Position numbers and translations under genes: made by a program. From contig NC_088295.1 of NCBI RefSeq assembly GCF_032854445.1, forward strand, positions 5,150,501-5,210,500: a DNA stretch of 60,000 nucleotides. Reading direction: 5' to 3'. Below the pieces are notes generated by a model. The model was not told where the DNA came from. It was given only the letters and a program-made list of their open reading frames with translations, and did not search any database. Source of the stretch: Liolophura sinensis. Lineage: Eukaryota; Mollusca; Polyplacophora; Chitonida; Chitonidae. Below are positions 1-13,400 of this stretch, piece after piece (position 1 is the first letter of the stretch; each line of letters opens with the position of its first letter).

Positions 1-229
1 AAACCACAGAGCAATATTTTCACGAGAAAATATGAATGGGGTGAGTTGTCTAAGCGGATGGTGAACTACGATTTCTTTACGTCTTTGGTGTTAACAACAA
101 ACTCAAGACTTTTCAACTAACCACAGCGGTCAGCTTTGTGGATTGAGGAAACCAAGGTGTTATCTGACAATTCTCGGAGGGACATCAGGATTAGGCAAAG
201 GGGCGCTTCCAAGTCGTGTTAAGTAAATT
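1..229. other. Unassigned sequence at the left edge
   Basis: No exon, RNA gene or repeat recognised before the minisatellite that starts near 236. Confidence 0.5.
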
Positions 230-235
230 GTTGCC

Positions 236-1440
236 GGGCGACCAGACGACTACAAAACTGGTAATTGGTCAGGACCCTCTGGCCATCAGGCGACACAGAA
301 CTGGTAATGTCAGGACCATTTGGCCATCAGGCGACACAGAACTGGTAATGTCAGGACCCTCTGGCCATCTGGCGACATAGAACTGGTAACGTCAAGGGCC
401 TCTGGCCATCTGGCGTTACAGAACTGGTAACGTCAAGGGTCTCTGGCCATCAGGCGATCAGACGAGACAAGGTTGGTAATGTCAGGACTCTCTGGCCATC
501 TGGCCACACAGGATTGGTAACGTCAAGGACCTCTGGCCATCAAGCGACGCAGAACTGCTAACCTCAAGGGCCTCTGGCCATCAGACGATCAGACGACAAC
601 AAAATTTGTAATGTCAGGACCCTCTGACCATCTGGCCACACAGAACTGGTAACGTCAAGGGCCTATGGCCATCAGGCGATCAGACGACATAGAAATGGAG
701 CGTCCGGCCTTCAGGCGAGAAAGTGATAATGGATAACAACAGAAGCGTCTGACCATCAGGCGACCAGGCGACTCGGGACTGGTAACAACAGGAGTGTCTG
801 GCCGTCAGCTGACCAGGCGACACCAGACTGGTAACAACGGGATTGTCTGGCCATCAGGTGACCAGGCGACACGGGACTGGTAACAACAGGAGCGTCTGAC
901 GGTCAGGTGACCAGGCGATAATGGACTGGTAACAACAGCAGCATCTGGCCTTCAGGCGACCAGGTAACATGGGACTGTTAACAACAGGAGCGTCTGTGCT
1001 TCAGCTGACCAGGTGACACAGGACTGGTAACAACAGGAGCGTCTGGCCGTCAGGTGACCAGACGGTAATGGGCAGGTAACAACAGGAGCGTCTTGCCGTC
1101 AGCTGACCAGGCGACAGGGGACTGGTAACAAAAGAAGCGTCTGGTCATCAGGCGGCCAGGCGACACGGGACTGGTAACAACAGGAGTGTCCGGCCGTCAG
1201 GTGACCAGGCGATAATGGACTGGTAACAACAGCAGCGCCTGGCCATCAGGCGACCAGGTGACAAGGGACTTGTAACAACAGGAGGTCTGCCCTTCAGCTG
1301 ACCAGATTACACAGGACTGGTAACGACAGGAGCCTCTGAGCACCAGACGACACTGGAGGTAACGTCAGGAACCCCTGGGCGTCAGGTGACCAGATGACAC
1401 AGGACTGATAACGTCAGGTGCCTCTGCTGACCAGCTGAAG
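236..1440. repeat. Minisatellite, units of about 43 then 49 bp
   Basis: About 25 diverged copies. The left half has a shorter unit with CTCTGGCCATCAGGCGACAC and AACTGGTAATGTCAGGACC. From about 710 the unit is about 49 bp, with GACCAGGCGACACGGGACTG followed by GTAACAACAGGAGC. The two forms are clearly related. Confidence 0.9.
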
Positions 1441-2140
1441 TCCTAACTGCAGGCGTCAGTTGTTTAAAAGTGAAATAAAGTTAAGCCAGGCTTAAATCTT
1501 AATACCAGTCTCATCCTATTACAAGGTAAATGGCGCTTTAGCCCGGACTAAAGTTTATAGTTGGCTTTAGTCCTAATACACTTTTGAGTGCTTGGGGTTT
1601 AATGTCGTACTTAACAATTTTTCAGTCATATAAAAAATAGTACTTTATTGAACTGCGCCCAGAAATTCAGGTACCTAGTAAACTTTTGCTTTTCGGAATC
1701 CTCAGATGGCTTTAACCATGTAACATCCAGACGTGTTATGGTCAAATGTGCATACAACATGCCACTCTCAGGAGGACAGTGGATGACATATAGTTCATAC
1801 ACACAACACCACCACTGATTAAAGGTGCGTATCTTTATTATAGTCAGAATAATCCGTTTTGTCACAAGATTCTCCACTACATCTTTCTGCTCTACAAAAC
1901 ATTACGATTTTGGCATAAAAATACTGATGTACATATTTCTGTGTAACAGATTGTAGTCTTCTGAAGTCCAGCTCATTCATGGAAAACTTGTAAAAATGAC
2001 AGAGACCCCTTGGCTCATCTAATAAGACAAAAACATGCATGGCTTTGATCCAGTGTAGTTTCAAGGCTAAAATAAATATCCACCGAGTCCAGTGGCAGAT
2101 GTTGTGCATGTACTTACAAGAGTATCACTGCTTGTCCTAG
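1441..2140. other. No recognised gene
   Basis: Two overlapping minus-strand open frames (1626-1877 and 1819-2109) match nothing I know and lack a supported exon structure. A minus-strand AATAAA lies near 1644. I see nothing firm. Confidence 0.4.
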
Positions 2141-2960
2141 GAAGTGGTCAATGCAGTCTCATCAAGGAAGGCCAATCATACAGTATCATCCAGTCACGTA
2201 AATCATACTGTATCATCCAGTTGGGTTAATCGCTCAATATCATCTCAAGAGGTGAATCATACAGTATCATCCAGAGAGATGAACCATACAGTATCATCCT
2301 TTGAGGTGAATCATGATGCAAATCATACAGTATCATCCAGTGAGTGAGGTGAATCCTACAGTATCATTCAGTCAATTGAAGCATAAAGTATCATCACGTG
2401 AGGTGAATTATACAGTATCATCCAGAGAGGTGAATTATACAGTATCATCCAGAGAGGTGAATCATGCAGTATCATCTCATGAAGTAAACCATATAGTATA
2501 ATTCAGGGAGGTGAATGATACAGTATTATTCAAGGAGGTGAACCATACAGTATCATCCAGGGAGGTCACTCATACTGTATCATGACTCATAAGTCAGGTG
2601 AGTCATGACGTAAATCATACTGTATCATCCAGTGAGGTGAATCATACATTATTACCCAGGGAGATGAATCATACAGTATCAACCAGTGAGGTGAACCATG
2701 CAGTATCATCCTAAAAGGTCAATCATGATGTAAATCATACAGTATCATCCAGTAAGGTGAATCCTACAGTATCATTAAAAAGGAGAGTCCCACAGTTTCA
2801 TTCAGTCAGGCGAAGCATGCAGCATCATCCCATCAGATGAATCATATAGTATCATCCAGAGAGGTGAACCACACAGTATCATTCAAGGAGGTGAATCGTA
2901 CTATATTATTCACAGACGTAAACAACACTGTACCATCCACGAAAGTGAATAAAACTATAT
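2141..2960 (+). repeat. 27-bp minisatellite
   Basis: About 28 copies of a unit like GAGGTGAATCATACAGTATC plus ATCCAGA. As 27 is a multiple of 3, long pieces stay open and would read as repeats of VNHTVSSRE. Frameshifts and stops break it at about 2345, 2500 and 2590-2830. Confidence 0.9.
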
Positions 2961-4079
2961 TCAAAGTCTCTGAAGTAGACCTTCAGTTGCTTTCACTGCA
3001 TTTACTTATCTCACTCTCTCCTCATTGTTCAGTTTTCAACTCATCAAATGCAGTATTTGTTTAACAGTTTCACCCTTACAATGGCTGGCCTTAAGAGAAC
3101 ATTTGAACATGTAATAGACAGGCCCTCACAGATGGAAGTTCACACCACCAATACACAGAATTGTCAGCAAACATGTCCTACAACCACTACAAAGTCTGGT
3201 CCGTCAACTAGCGATACATCCATACATAGCATGGTCAGCCAACAACTTGTATCTCCACTATACACAGAGCCAGCCCACAACTTGTACCTCTACTACACAG
3301 GGCTAGCCATCAAGCCATATTCTAAATTCCTCAAACTTTTTGCATAAAAAGAGAAACTTTCAGTCCAATTTATGCACATTTTTGATTTGATTTCTGAGAC
3401 AAAACAGCATTGGTTGGATGGGCCAATTTCAGGGCCTCACAAAAAATATAATTTCATCTGTCTACACAGAATAATGCTTTCAGAATATGCTTAAATAACA
3501 CCTACCTTGCAAACATGCGAAAAGGCTGAAGAATTACGGTACGTCCAGTAATACATGCATCAGGGTCAATGAGCAACTTCTACCTCTACCACAGTCTGGT
3601 CTTCAAACAGTTGTTCCTGTAGTTACCCTATACAACTAAGTTTCATTTTCTAAACTGACACTCTGCAGCAAAGAAAAAACATCTCTCTACACCTATTTTC
3701 AGACAGACAGGGGCTCGCTTTGTTTTGTATGCTGGCTGCATCAGTGACAGTGACGAGGAAGTCTGCCACAAAACTGGTCTACACTCAATGCCAGATGGTA
3801 TATTAAAACACTCCTACAACTCCTGATCTGTGACAAACCAGAGACATTTTAACCAAATCTTTTGTCTAAAAACAAAAAATTAAAAAAATCAGCTACAGCT
3901 TAAAATCATAAAATAGAAAATGTGTACTCCCTTACAGCTCTCCTCTCAGCCAGCCTCTATACAAATACATTAACACAGATGTGGTAACATTTACACTTTC
4001 TCACATATATTATACACATTTCCAAACATCAACTGGATCATAGTTTATACATACATCTTTACATATACATATATATATC
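2961..4079. other. Intergenic, downstream of MAP2K4
   Basis: AT-rich with short (AT)n near 4070-4095. The 99-codon open frame at 3048-3347 has no recognisable family or splice context. Nothing else seen. Confidence 0.4.
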
Positions 4080-4085
4080 TTTATT
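4080..4085 (-). terminator. Candidate MAP2K4 polyadenylation signal
   Basis: AATAAA on the minus strand about 210 bases past the stop codon, in an AT-rich stretch. It is the first canonical hexamer I find downstream. AT-rich context makes a chance match possible. Confidence 0.4.
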
Positions 4086-4296
4086 ATATATATGAGAGTG
4101 TGTGTTAATATATACAGTACTTATATACAGAATAATGGAGGCTAGGCATGGCCATTATATGAACTGTACACAATCATATGAACACGACAGTCATGAGAAC
4201 AATTAGAATAGACCAACAAAATTTGCATCTCAAATGTAATTATGTGTGAAGATCCCTGAAGACCTGCTTCCTTTCTTCGTCCGTCCTGGATGGGCC

Positions 4297-4410
4297 TTAA
4301 GAGCTGCCTTGATCAAGCTGCATAGGGTCAGTGATTTGATCCACAATCTGGCACACATAGCTCGCCACATTCACCTGCTTCTCTTCGTGGTGTTTGATAA
4401 AACTGTACCC
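4297..4410 (-). CDS. MAP2K4: MAP2K4 last coding exon: DVD-like C terminus
   Basis: 114 nt including TAA at 4297-4299. Encodes [20 protein letters not shown] then [17 protein letters not shown]. It aligns with the human KHPFILMYEERAVEVACYVC region, where the domain for versatile docking binds upstream MAP3Ks. Acceptor TTGCTTTCAG. Confidence 0.92.
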   Translation of the reverse strand, partial: GYSFIKHHEEKQVNVASYVCQIVDQITDPMQLDQGSS

Positions 4411-7400
4411 CTGAAAGCAAAAGTACCTCTGTATTAGACAATGTTCCACCAGTGTAGGACAAACTTTATGTCTACATCATTACTGATCATACCACCAGCT
4501 GTACTCACATCACAGCATGGCGATTCACACAAAGGGAAATAACTGTAATATGATATTTTTATACCTGTAAGTCCCGACGGCATAGTTTAGCACCAGTATC
4601 CATACATCAGTACACTGCTAAGTTATTAGTGGCAAACAGTGTTTAACAGCTTTGGGAAGTGTACAATGAGTTTAATGAAAATCACAGCAGATACGGCAAA
4701 AGGTCCAGAAAATGTCAATTAAAGCAACTTATGCCAGAACTTTCTGTGTCTTTTAAGACAAACTATGGAGGCAATCATCAAATTTTTCTGAAATTCCCCC
4801 CAAAAGTATGAAATATAACTGTCTACTTTAAATAATGCATTTACGGCGCTTCTGTAACAAAATTAGAGAAGTTTCAATAGTCTAAATTCTGAGAAAATGA
4901 AGTTTATGAAATTTACAGGAAATGTATAACACATCTGCTTCTCAGTGGCAACAAGCAGCTGTGCAACACATCTGACTGATGGCTGCTTTTGTCAAATTTT
5001 ACACATTCTATCCTTTAACATAGACCAGTCCGTCAAATTTTTCACATCCTATCTTTAATCATGTGCCATTTTACTTTATGTCAAAGCTTTTGTGAACTTG
5101 CGTTTGTTTTCTGGAACACACACATAACGGATCATATCTCGGTGGAACACTTCCCTCTGCTCCTCGTGGTACCTATGTTGACACTTACATAGAGACTCTC
5201 ACTCACCAACAACTTGTTGTATTTGGGTCTCTGTTTTTCGTCTTTTGTCAGGCAGGTGTTGACGAAGGTAACAAACTGAGAGGAGAATTGGGAGTCCATG
5301 AGCTGAGGTGCTTGACCCTGTACCACCTGGGTCAGCTGGTCAAACACACTGTTCCACTTGGGGTAGGGGAACCTGCCTGTAGCCAGCTCCATCTGTCAAC
5401 ATCATACACAGACACTTTATCTGATGGCTGACTTACATCATACTCCAGGACATTTCCCAAACAGAACAAATGTATTTCAGAATATGTATGAGGACATTGC
5501 TGAAGATGTAGGAGGCTGCTTGGTGGAGGAACCTCTCCATCTACCAGACAAACATCTTGCACTATGGCTGTACGCCAGTGAAGAGGTCAATTTTTAACGC
5601 CTTTGGACAAAGTCTTGTCAGTTCAACAGAAAGACATGTCTGACCATAGGCTGTAATGTTAATACTTATAAAACTTTATTTATTTATTTGATTGGTGTTT
5701 TACACTCTGCTCAAGAATATTTCATATAAAACTACTTTAATGGATATGAACTGTGAGCCAAATAGGTGGATAAAATGTCTGCTGATATCAATACACAAAA
5801 TATATGGCATGGTCTACAGTTAGGCCATACCAATTTAAACTGTTTTTCTTTTTTTTGTCAGTATCAGAAGAGGGTATGAAAATAACAATAAAACTTGAAA
5901 ATCATCTAATTTCTGGAAAATTCCAGCAATTTTACGTGCTGAAGATATATGTAGTTGATCGCAAAGCCTTGAAAAACAGGATTTTCAAACAAACCTGAAG
6001 ACTCGACAAAAGAAAAAGATGGGTTTTCAGTTTTATTTTAATTTCATTTTTGGATTTTTTAGAGATGTCTCGCCCACAAAACATGACTTAAAACTGGTGT
6101 AGTCTTACTCAGTACATACATGTACTTACCAGCGTTATCCCTAAACTCCACACATCCGAGCGGACATCATAACCTCGACTGGACGCCCGAGGGTCAATCC
6201 TCTCTGGCTGAAAACACAATGTCACACACTGGGTTAAATAGCCACGACTGAATCGTCCATCTTATAGGGCCTCTTACGAGTATTTTTGAAGAACTTAATT
6301 AATTTCTTATTAGAAAACTTTAGTCTTGGCAACAAACATATCATTTTATGGCCTTTATGGGCTTCTGAAAATGCATATTTACATTAGGTGGATTAAAGTA
6401 GTACAGAGTGAAATTAGATTAATGTACTTTTTAATCAGGAAAGTTTTATGATACAGTTAGTCTTTCCAAACTGCTGATACTTACAGCCATATATGGTCTA
6501 CAGCCAGCATCCCTGCTTTTAGCAATAGAATCAACCAACTGTCCACTGATGCCAAAATCACAAAGCTTAATGTTGCCTTTTCTGTCTAACAGAATATTGG
6601 AGGGTTTCACATCTGTAGAAATAAAAACCCATATGTTGAGGACTGATGCTCATACACATGTACAAACCATAATGACTGTAGAAATTACACGGTTGATCAG
6701 GTGAAATCGTTCTATACTTTACTTTGTTGACATTATTGAAGATTTTTTACTCACACATTAACATTAAAGCTTTCTGGGTTGAGGAGCAGAGCACAAGGAC
6801 AAATTTCTGGACATAAATCAGTAATTCAGGGTCAGGGCCCAGTTTTGCAAAGATGTCCTAAACGTACGATAATCACATACATAAAACAACAGTACGGCAT
6901 TAACTACGTACAAAATATCATACGAAGAGTATACAATAAAAAATGTTGTAAGCTGCTTTGTAAAACTGGCCCCTGAAGGCTAGATTTAAAGACAGTCTTC
7001 CACATTCACTGATTGCTAGACAGTTGACTTAAATGGAGCATATTCCCATGAGGGAACTGATACCATGTTTTTGAAAGTCTTGGCAAATCAAAAAAAAAAG
7101 AAAAATGGGCGAATAAAATCATAATTTGGTAGGACAATGTTAAGAACAAAATAAATGTCTTCTTACCTCTATGGATAATTTTTAACTTTTCTTTCAAATA
7201 GTTTAGTGCTTTTAATGTCTGGAATGAAAAAAAAAGTACACACTTCAATTATTATGCATAAGAAAAACACAGGTATATCTTTCCATTTTATATTATTTAT
7301 TTTGATTTGATTATATTTATTGCAGCAATGCTGATGTATAACACTAAGCATTAACTTTCCCTTTATTTTCCATTTCACTGATGTTCAGTTACAGCAACAC

Positions 7401-10400
7401 CCCAAACAAGTCGATTTATATTTGGAATCTAGGATACTGACAACGGCGAACAGTAAGCAGGAATGGAGAATTACTTACAGCTACAGTAATTTTTCCTAGG
7501 ATTTCTTCTGGTATTGACTGGTGGAGATTCCAATATATAAACTTGTAAAATTTGTCTAATGATATGTCCATCAGCTCCATGCATATCCAGCAATCCCCCT
7601 GAAAACCGGCAAAACAAGAACAATATAATGGTTGGCGATGGCTCAATGTAATCTCACATACACATACTAGTTAAAGGTGATATGGAGTCAGGACTGGTTA
7701 GCAATGACAAAAGCAGAATTCAGCTGTACCACACTCCCACCCCTAATGTCTGTTGAAACAAAGTCTAGGTGTGCTAATAACACACCCCTGGCATAATCAA
7801 AATCATATATCAATAATGTGTCTAAGAGCAATTAATTCTGCTGTGTGGAGGTTGGGACTAATCAGTTCCTACATATATTTTCTGCAAATTTCACATCTAT
7901 CTTACTTTTTTATTTGAAAACCTCAAATATTCTGCCTAGCAGAACTTACTTCTTTGAAGAGAGCACCGTAGAATTGAACAATGAATGGGCAATCATTGCT
8001 CCTCATGACTACATCCAAGTCCATTAGCAGCTGCCTCTGTTCTCGCTCATCCACTGTGGAGCGGATCCTCTGCAAAGTAGATCAGTTACCATGACCATCA
8101 GGAATGTCAGATGCTCACCTGTCTCACATCTGTGCACTAGTAATCTGACACCAAATACGGTAAATGACCTTAAGTTTCGCATGCGAGATACTGTTGTTTA
8201 CTTTCGCACGATCTGAGTTGGCGGCAAGAAGTTAGTTATTAGCCCCTCGCCTGTTTCATTACCTTGCATGGCCCTTAGCAGCTCTGGTTGCTAATCCTCA
8301 CCACAAGGGGTCAAGTCACTGACAGTGAGGTGTGCAGGTCTCCCGAGTAGTACACCTACACGTACACCTCTAAATATACCAGGCTGTCAGGCTGTGTCTA
8401 TTACAAACATTTAAATTCCAAACACTGTCTCAAAGCATGACAACACCAAACAAGAAATGTACATGCATAATGTACATTGCAGACAAACCGATTATTCAGT
8501 CACCTCATGTCATTATCTGGTGAAAGGTTGTCTGCTGAGAGCCCTCATTTTGCAACGTGTATGTGTACAAATGTATTTTAGCTAAAAACAAATTTCACTG
8601 AGAAATATTAGCCATAAGCTTTCAGTGTCCCTGTAATTACAATCTAGTATGTCAATCTACATGCACATTTTGCTTCTTTACAGAGGAACTGTCCCATGCA
8701 GAAGATCCTCTATTAAAGACAGAAAACGTTCTCTGCATGACATTTCCGAAAGCTACGATTGACTTTTACCCCTATTCAGTAGAACAGTGTGCAAGTCCGG
8801 CATATTGGGAGATTTATTTGTGTTGTTATCACAATAGAAGTTCGCACAACATCGTCACTGGCTTTTTAAAGAAAATGTTTTATGATTTGCTGTACATAGT
8901 TTTGCCCAGATGTTATTTACTTGTCAAAGTGACAGATAATATTATTGTTTAGCCTTTCGCCACCAAAAATCATGGGTAGACACATGAAAATTTTGAGTCC
9001 TGTGATTGTAAGTGGCTTGTATCTATCTACATGTAGATAAAACCAATCTGTATGGCTAAAATTTTATCAAAGGGGATTTTGATTAAATATTACATGAATT
9101 AAGTATTCATGTTAACGAAACATGGGCAGAAGTTGACAGTCTTTCAAATTAGGGCTGAATGAACAAGGATGGTTTAGCTGCAGCTGTGTAATTTGATCGC
9201 AATATGACATCTTCATTTTGTCTGCTGGTAGGTCCAGTTTGCAAGTAGGGATTTGCGGTGTGCTAAATTCTGCTACAGCTTTGTATATGGAAGCCCTGCA
9301 GTTTAAAAACGGAATTTGACAAGACACTCCACATGCATAAAGGTACTGGGTAGTCACACTTAATCTCCACAAAGTTTTCTTGAAAATTCCCATATATCGT
9401 AAAATAATGATAACAGAACAATCGACCTGTTCTGAAGTGCATGTACTAGAATTATTATGATTAAAACTGAGGAAAATCTAAACTGTTAGTGGTATAATCC
9501 CCTGACCACCCCTGATGCTCTCCTGCCGCACCCAGTCAGTAACAACCACAATCAACACAATGAATCCTGGGATACACTTTCCAAGTTCCAGGGCAAAACT
9601 TTAGATCATTTACCAAAATAAGTAGTTTTGCTGCTGCAAATTTTCTAGTGTGGTCAGAGTGAGGACATGGCAGCTTAATATCAGAATACAGCAAAATAAC
9701 TTGGTATACGGGTGCCATATGTAATAGCTTAATATCAAAATACAGGAAAATTACTTGGTATCCTGCTGTCATATATAACAGTTTAATATCAGAACATAGC
9801 AAAATTACTTGTTATAAGGGTGCGATATATAATAGTTTAATGTCAGAATAGAGCAAAATTACTTGGTATACGAGTGCGATATATAATAGTTTAATATCAG
9901 AATATAGCAAAATTACTTGTTATACGGGTGCGATATATAATAGTTTAATATCAGAATATAGCAAAATTACTTGGTATACGGGTGTGATATATAATAGTTT
10001 AATATCAGAATATAGCAAAATTACTTGGTATACGGGTGTGATATATAATAGTTTAATATCAGAATATAGCAAAATTACTTGTTATACTGGTGCCATATAT
10101 AACAGCTTCATGTCAGAATATAGCAAAATTACTTGGTATACGGGTGCCATATAATATCTATGTTATATCATTTAGATATTCAGAAATGTGTCAACAGAAA
10201 CACAAAATACACAACTGACCTTCACAGCCATAATTGTGCCACTGGCTGTATGCTTCATTTTGTTGACCGTTCCATACGCCCCTCTGCCTATTTCACCTAA
10301 ATCTTCTAAATCATCAGCAGTAAAATCATACGTCTGCAAAGCAAGGTTAAGAATAAGTCTCAGTTTAGTGTAACATCGTGATGAAAACTATAGACCAGAC

Positions 10401-13400
10401 TGGGTGGAAAATCTGAAATATTTCCAAGTACATGTATAGCACATAACACCCTGATCAAATCAAAGTATTAATAAATCAGGTGAAATTTTCTGTCACTAAC
10501 GATAGCAAGTAGTAAGCTTTTAGTATTTTCTGTCTTTCATTTAAAATACTTAATTGTAGCACTTACTGAATCTGGTGATATCTGAAGCTTTCCGTAGATT
10601 CTAAACTTTGTGAGCGAAGCCTCTCTCTGTTGGAAAGGAAATGTAATGCGCATTTACAGAAAACACATTAATTAACCATAATCTTTTCCGGATGTATGAG
10701 ATATCCACTCCCAACCCCCCACCCTTCCTTACATCCACTAGCATTTCCAAGAATAAAGGAAAGAAAATAAAAAGAATAATCAGACTATCATCATTATTAA
10801 GCATGTCGCTGTTTATATGATATAAAAGATATTCACAAAGTTTCAGGGAAAATGCTCCAACACTTATGCAGGAGTTGCATGGACAAAATCTGTGTACATG
10901 AAAATCCATTATTGCACTGAGTAGTCGAATGGGACAAATTATTAAAATAACTACCTACTTGCAATTAAACTCAAGCATGCACAAGTTTAGATTATAGAGA
11001 AGATCTATGCTATAAAGTTTCATGGAAATAGGTTCAGTGCTATAGGAAATGTTGCATTAACAAAATCTGGATACATGGAAAAGCACCATTACACAAAGTC
11101 CTAAGTGAGGGTAATTACAAAAATAATTACCCTACTGCCATTAAACTTAGGCATGCACAAATTAAAATGATAGGTAAGATGTATTGTAAATTCCAGCCAA
11201 ATTGGCGCAGAAGTTTGAGAGGTCAAAATTGTGTCTACAGACAGATGGACAGACAGGGTGATTCCAGTATAGCTTCGCTGAGAGGGGTATAAAATATAAT
11301 CTCTAAGAGCCCGACACAGATTGCAGAACACAAAAGAGCTCTTAACCTGACCACACTATGGTCACTATTACTTGCAAACCTTTATGATGGGAACAATAAA
11401 ACCAATATCTGTTTTCTTTAAGAAAGAACAATTTAACTACATATATTGCTCCATCATGCAAGACTAACACAGAAAACTGAAATAATTCTAACTCACATCT
11501 GTGTTCTGTGGCCCATGCTGGCAAGTGTTGGAGACTTCTCATTTGTAGGCCCCAGTTCAATGTTACAAGGGGGAGTTCCTCCTTCATTGGCATTGATGCC
11601 ACCACTGAAATACCAAGAAATCATTTACTGGTGTACCTAAAAATGTTTATTCGAGATGGGTTTTATGCCCAATGAAGATTATTTCACTGTTAAAACTGCC
11701 CCTATGTCCATGGGTGGAAGAAATCAGACACTATAGTGCAGTGAAAACCACAACCTGTCTACAGTTCCCAAAATAAGTCTTCAAAGTTCAATAAATTTTC
11801 TACACAAGCTATGAACATTTATTTATTTGACTGGTGTTTTACGTCGTACTCAAGAATATTTCACTTATACGACTGCAACCAGCATTATGGTGGGAGGAAA
11901 TCGGGGCAGAGTCCGGAGGAAACCCATGATCATCCGCACGCTGCTGAGACCTTCCCACGTACGGCCGGAGAGGAAGCCATCATGAGCTGAACTCACACTG
12001 ACTGCATTCCCAGGACGAACATTTATCACATGATTTGATGCTTCATACTTTTGTTCATAAAAACATACTGTAATACATTACACCAGTAATCAATGAGGAA
12101 ATTCAATAAAATATACTACAATATATGCAGGGTTAAATGTTTCTAACACATGAAATTGGATACTATTTCACCCAATAATTAGACACCGTTAGAATTCAAC
12201 ATATGATACGGGTACAGTTGAAGACTTGCATACTTTAACAATTTACAATAGTCTTTCAATCCAGCCCAATGTACAATTAGTACAATCTTAAGTAAGACAC
12301 ATTCTATCACAGATTTAAGAAAATTTGCAATCTGCTGCCGACGGCAACCCTGGAAAGTTGTGACTGTATACATGCATGTACAACTGAAGTTGTAGCATGG
12401 ACACAGTCAAGTATGCTATTTAAACCGTAGGTCATGATACTAATACAGTGAAGGTCACAGTAATATCACTGGTAATATTGCCATTGGAAACATATGTTTA
12501 ATCAACCAACCAAATGTTTTATCACTCCGACTGTTTTCTGTGATTTTTGCCCCTACCTCATTGCTATTACCAAAATCAATCAAAAGAATCTAGCATTTCA
12601 GGTATACCTTCAGTAGGGAAACAAATTTGGCAGCATGCATTTACCTAGCGAACCATCCAGCCCTGATTTGCAAGGTCAGATCTAAGAAAACACAGCTAAA
12701 TATTTCATGAACGGCTAGGCTGTTCCTGTAACAGGCCTGGCATCTTTTACTTCACTATGCTGGCAAATAGAGAGTTCAATTTGCAGGAAGTAGCCATGCA
12801 TGGAATTCATCAAAGATCAACGTCAGTGTTATCAACAACAGCAATGGTGCAAGGAGCCAGCTTCATGGGCTGGTCCATATGATTTGATTGGTTGGAATTT
12901 AACCTGTCCGCTAGTAAAACAGCTGTTATCTAATCGGATGTAGTTTGGCTAGTCCAAATAACTGCTGGCTGGCCCGTGGATAGTAAACACTTTGCCAGGC
13001 TGGTAGGAGTTGCATAAAAAAGTCTGTTAAGCCAGCTAAATTTTAACCCTAGTGAGGAAAACTTAGGCTTTAAAGATACATACAAACTCTGGTTAATTAT
13101 GGAGGGACTGGTAAACAAAGTAGGAGTTCATGCGTCAAGTTTGATCAATCTTCGGCATGCTGGTAACAGTGAGAGGCAAGTAGATACAAACGTGCTGACT
13201 TCCAGAGAATGTCGCTATGATACATGCCATCCCAATGGCTGTGTCTCTTGGCTGTGTCTGTGCTATGGATCAATGAGTGAAAAAAAATTGTAGGAAATGT
13301 CACCTATCTTCAACGAAGGCAATGGCTGCTTGACAGCTACAGCAGTGGTAGAGGTTCTGACCAACTACAAAGCTTGATTAAAACCGGAACATATCCAAAA

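Noticed and set aside
1626-2109. Two overlapping minus-strand open frames with a nearby AATAAA
   Set aside because: No recognisable domain, frames conflict, no convincing splice sites. It could be a last exon of an unknown gene but is not supported.
3048-3347. 99-codon plus-strand open frame
   Set aside because: Starts inside degenerate minisatellite sequence, no family resemblance, biased composition.
5132-5392. ATG at 5392 as a gene start
   Set aside because: It is an internal Met at the start of MAP2K4 exon 11, preceded by an acceptor and in phase with exon 10.
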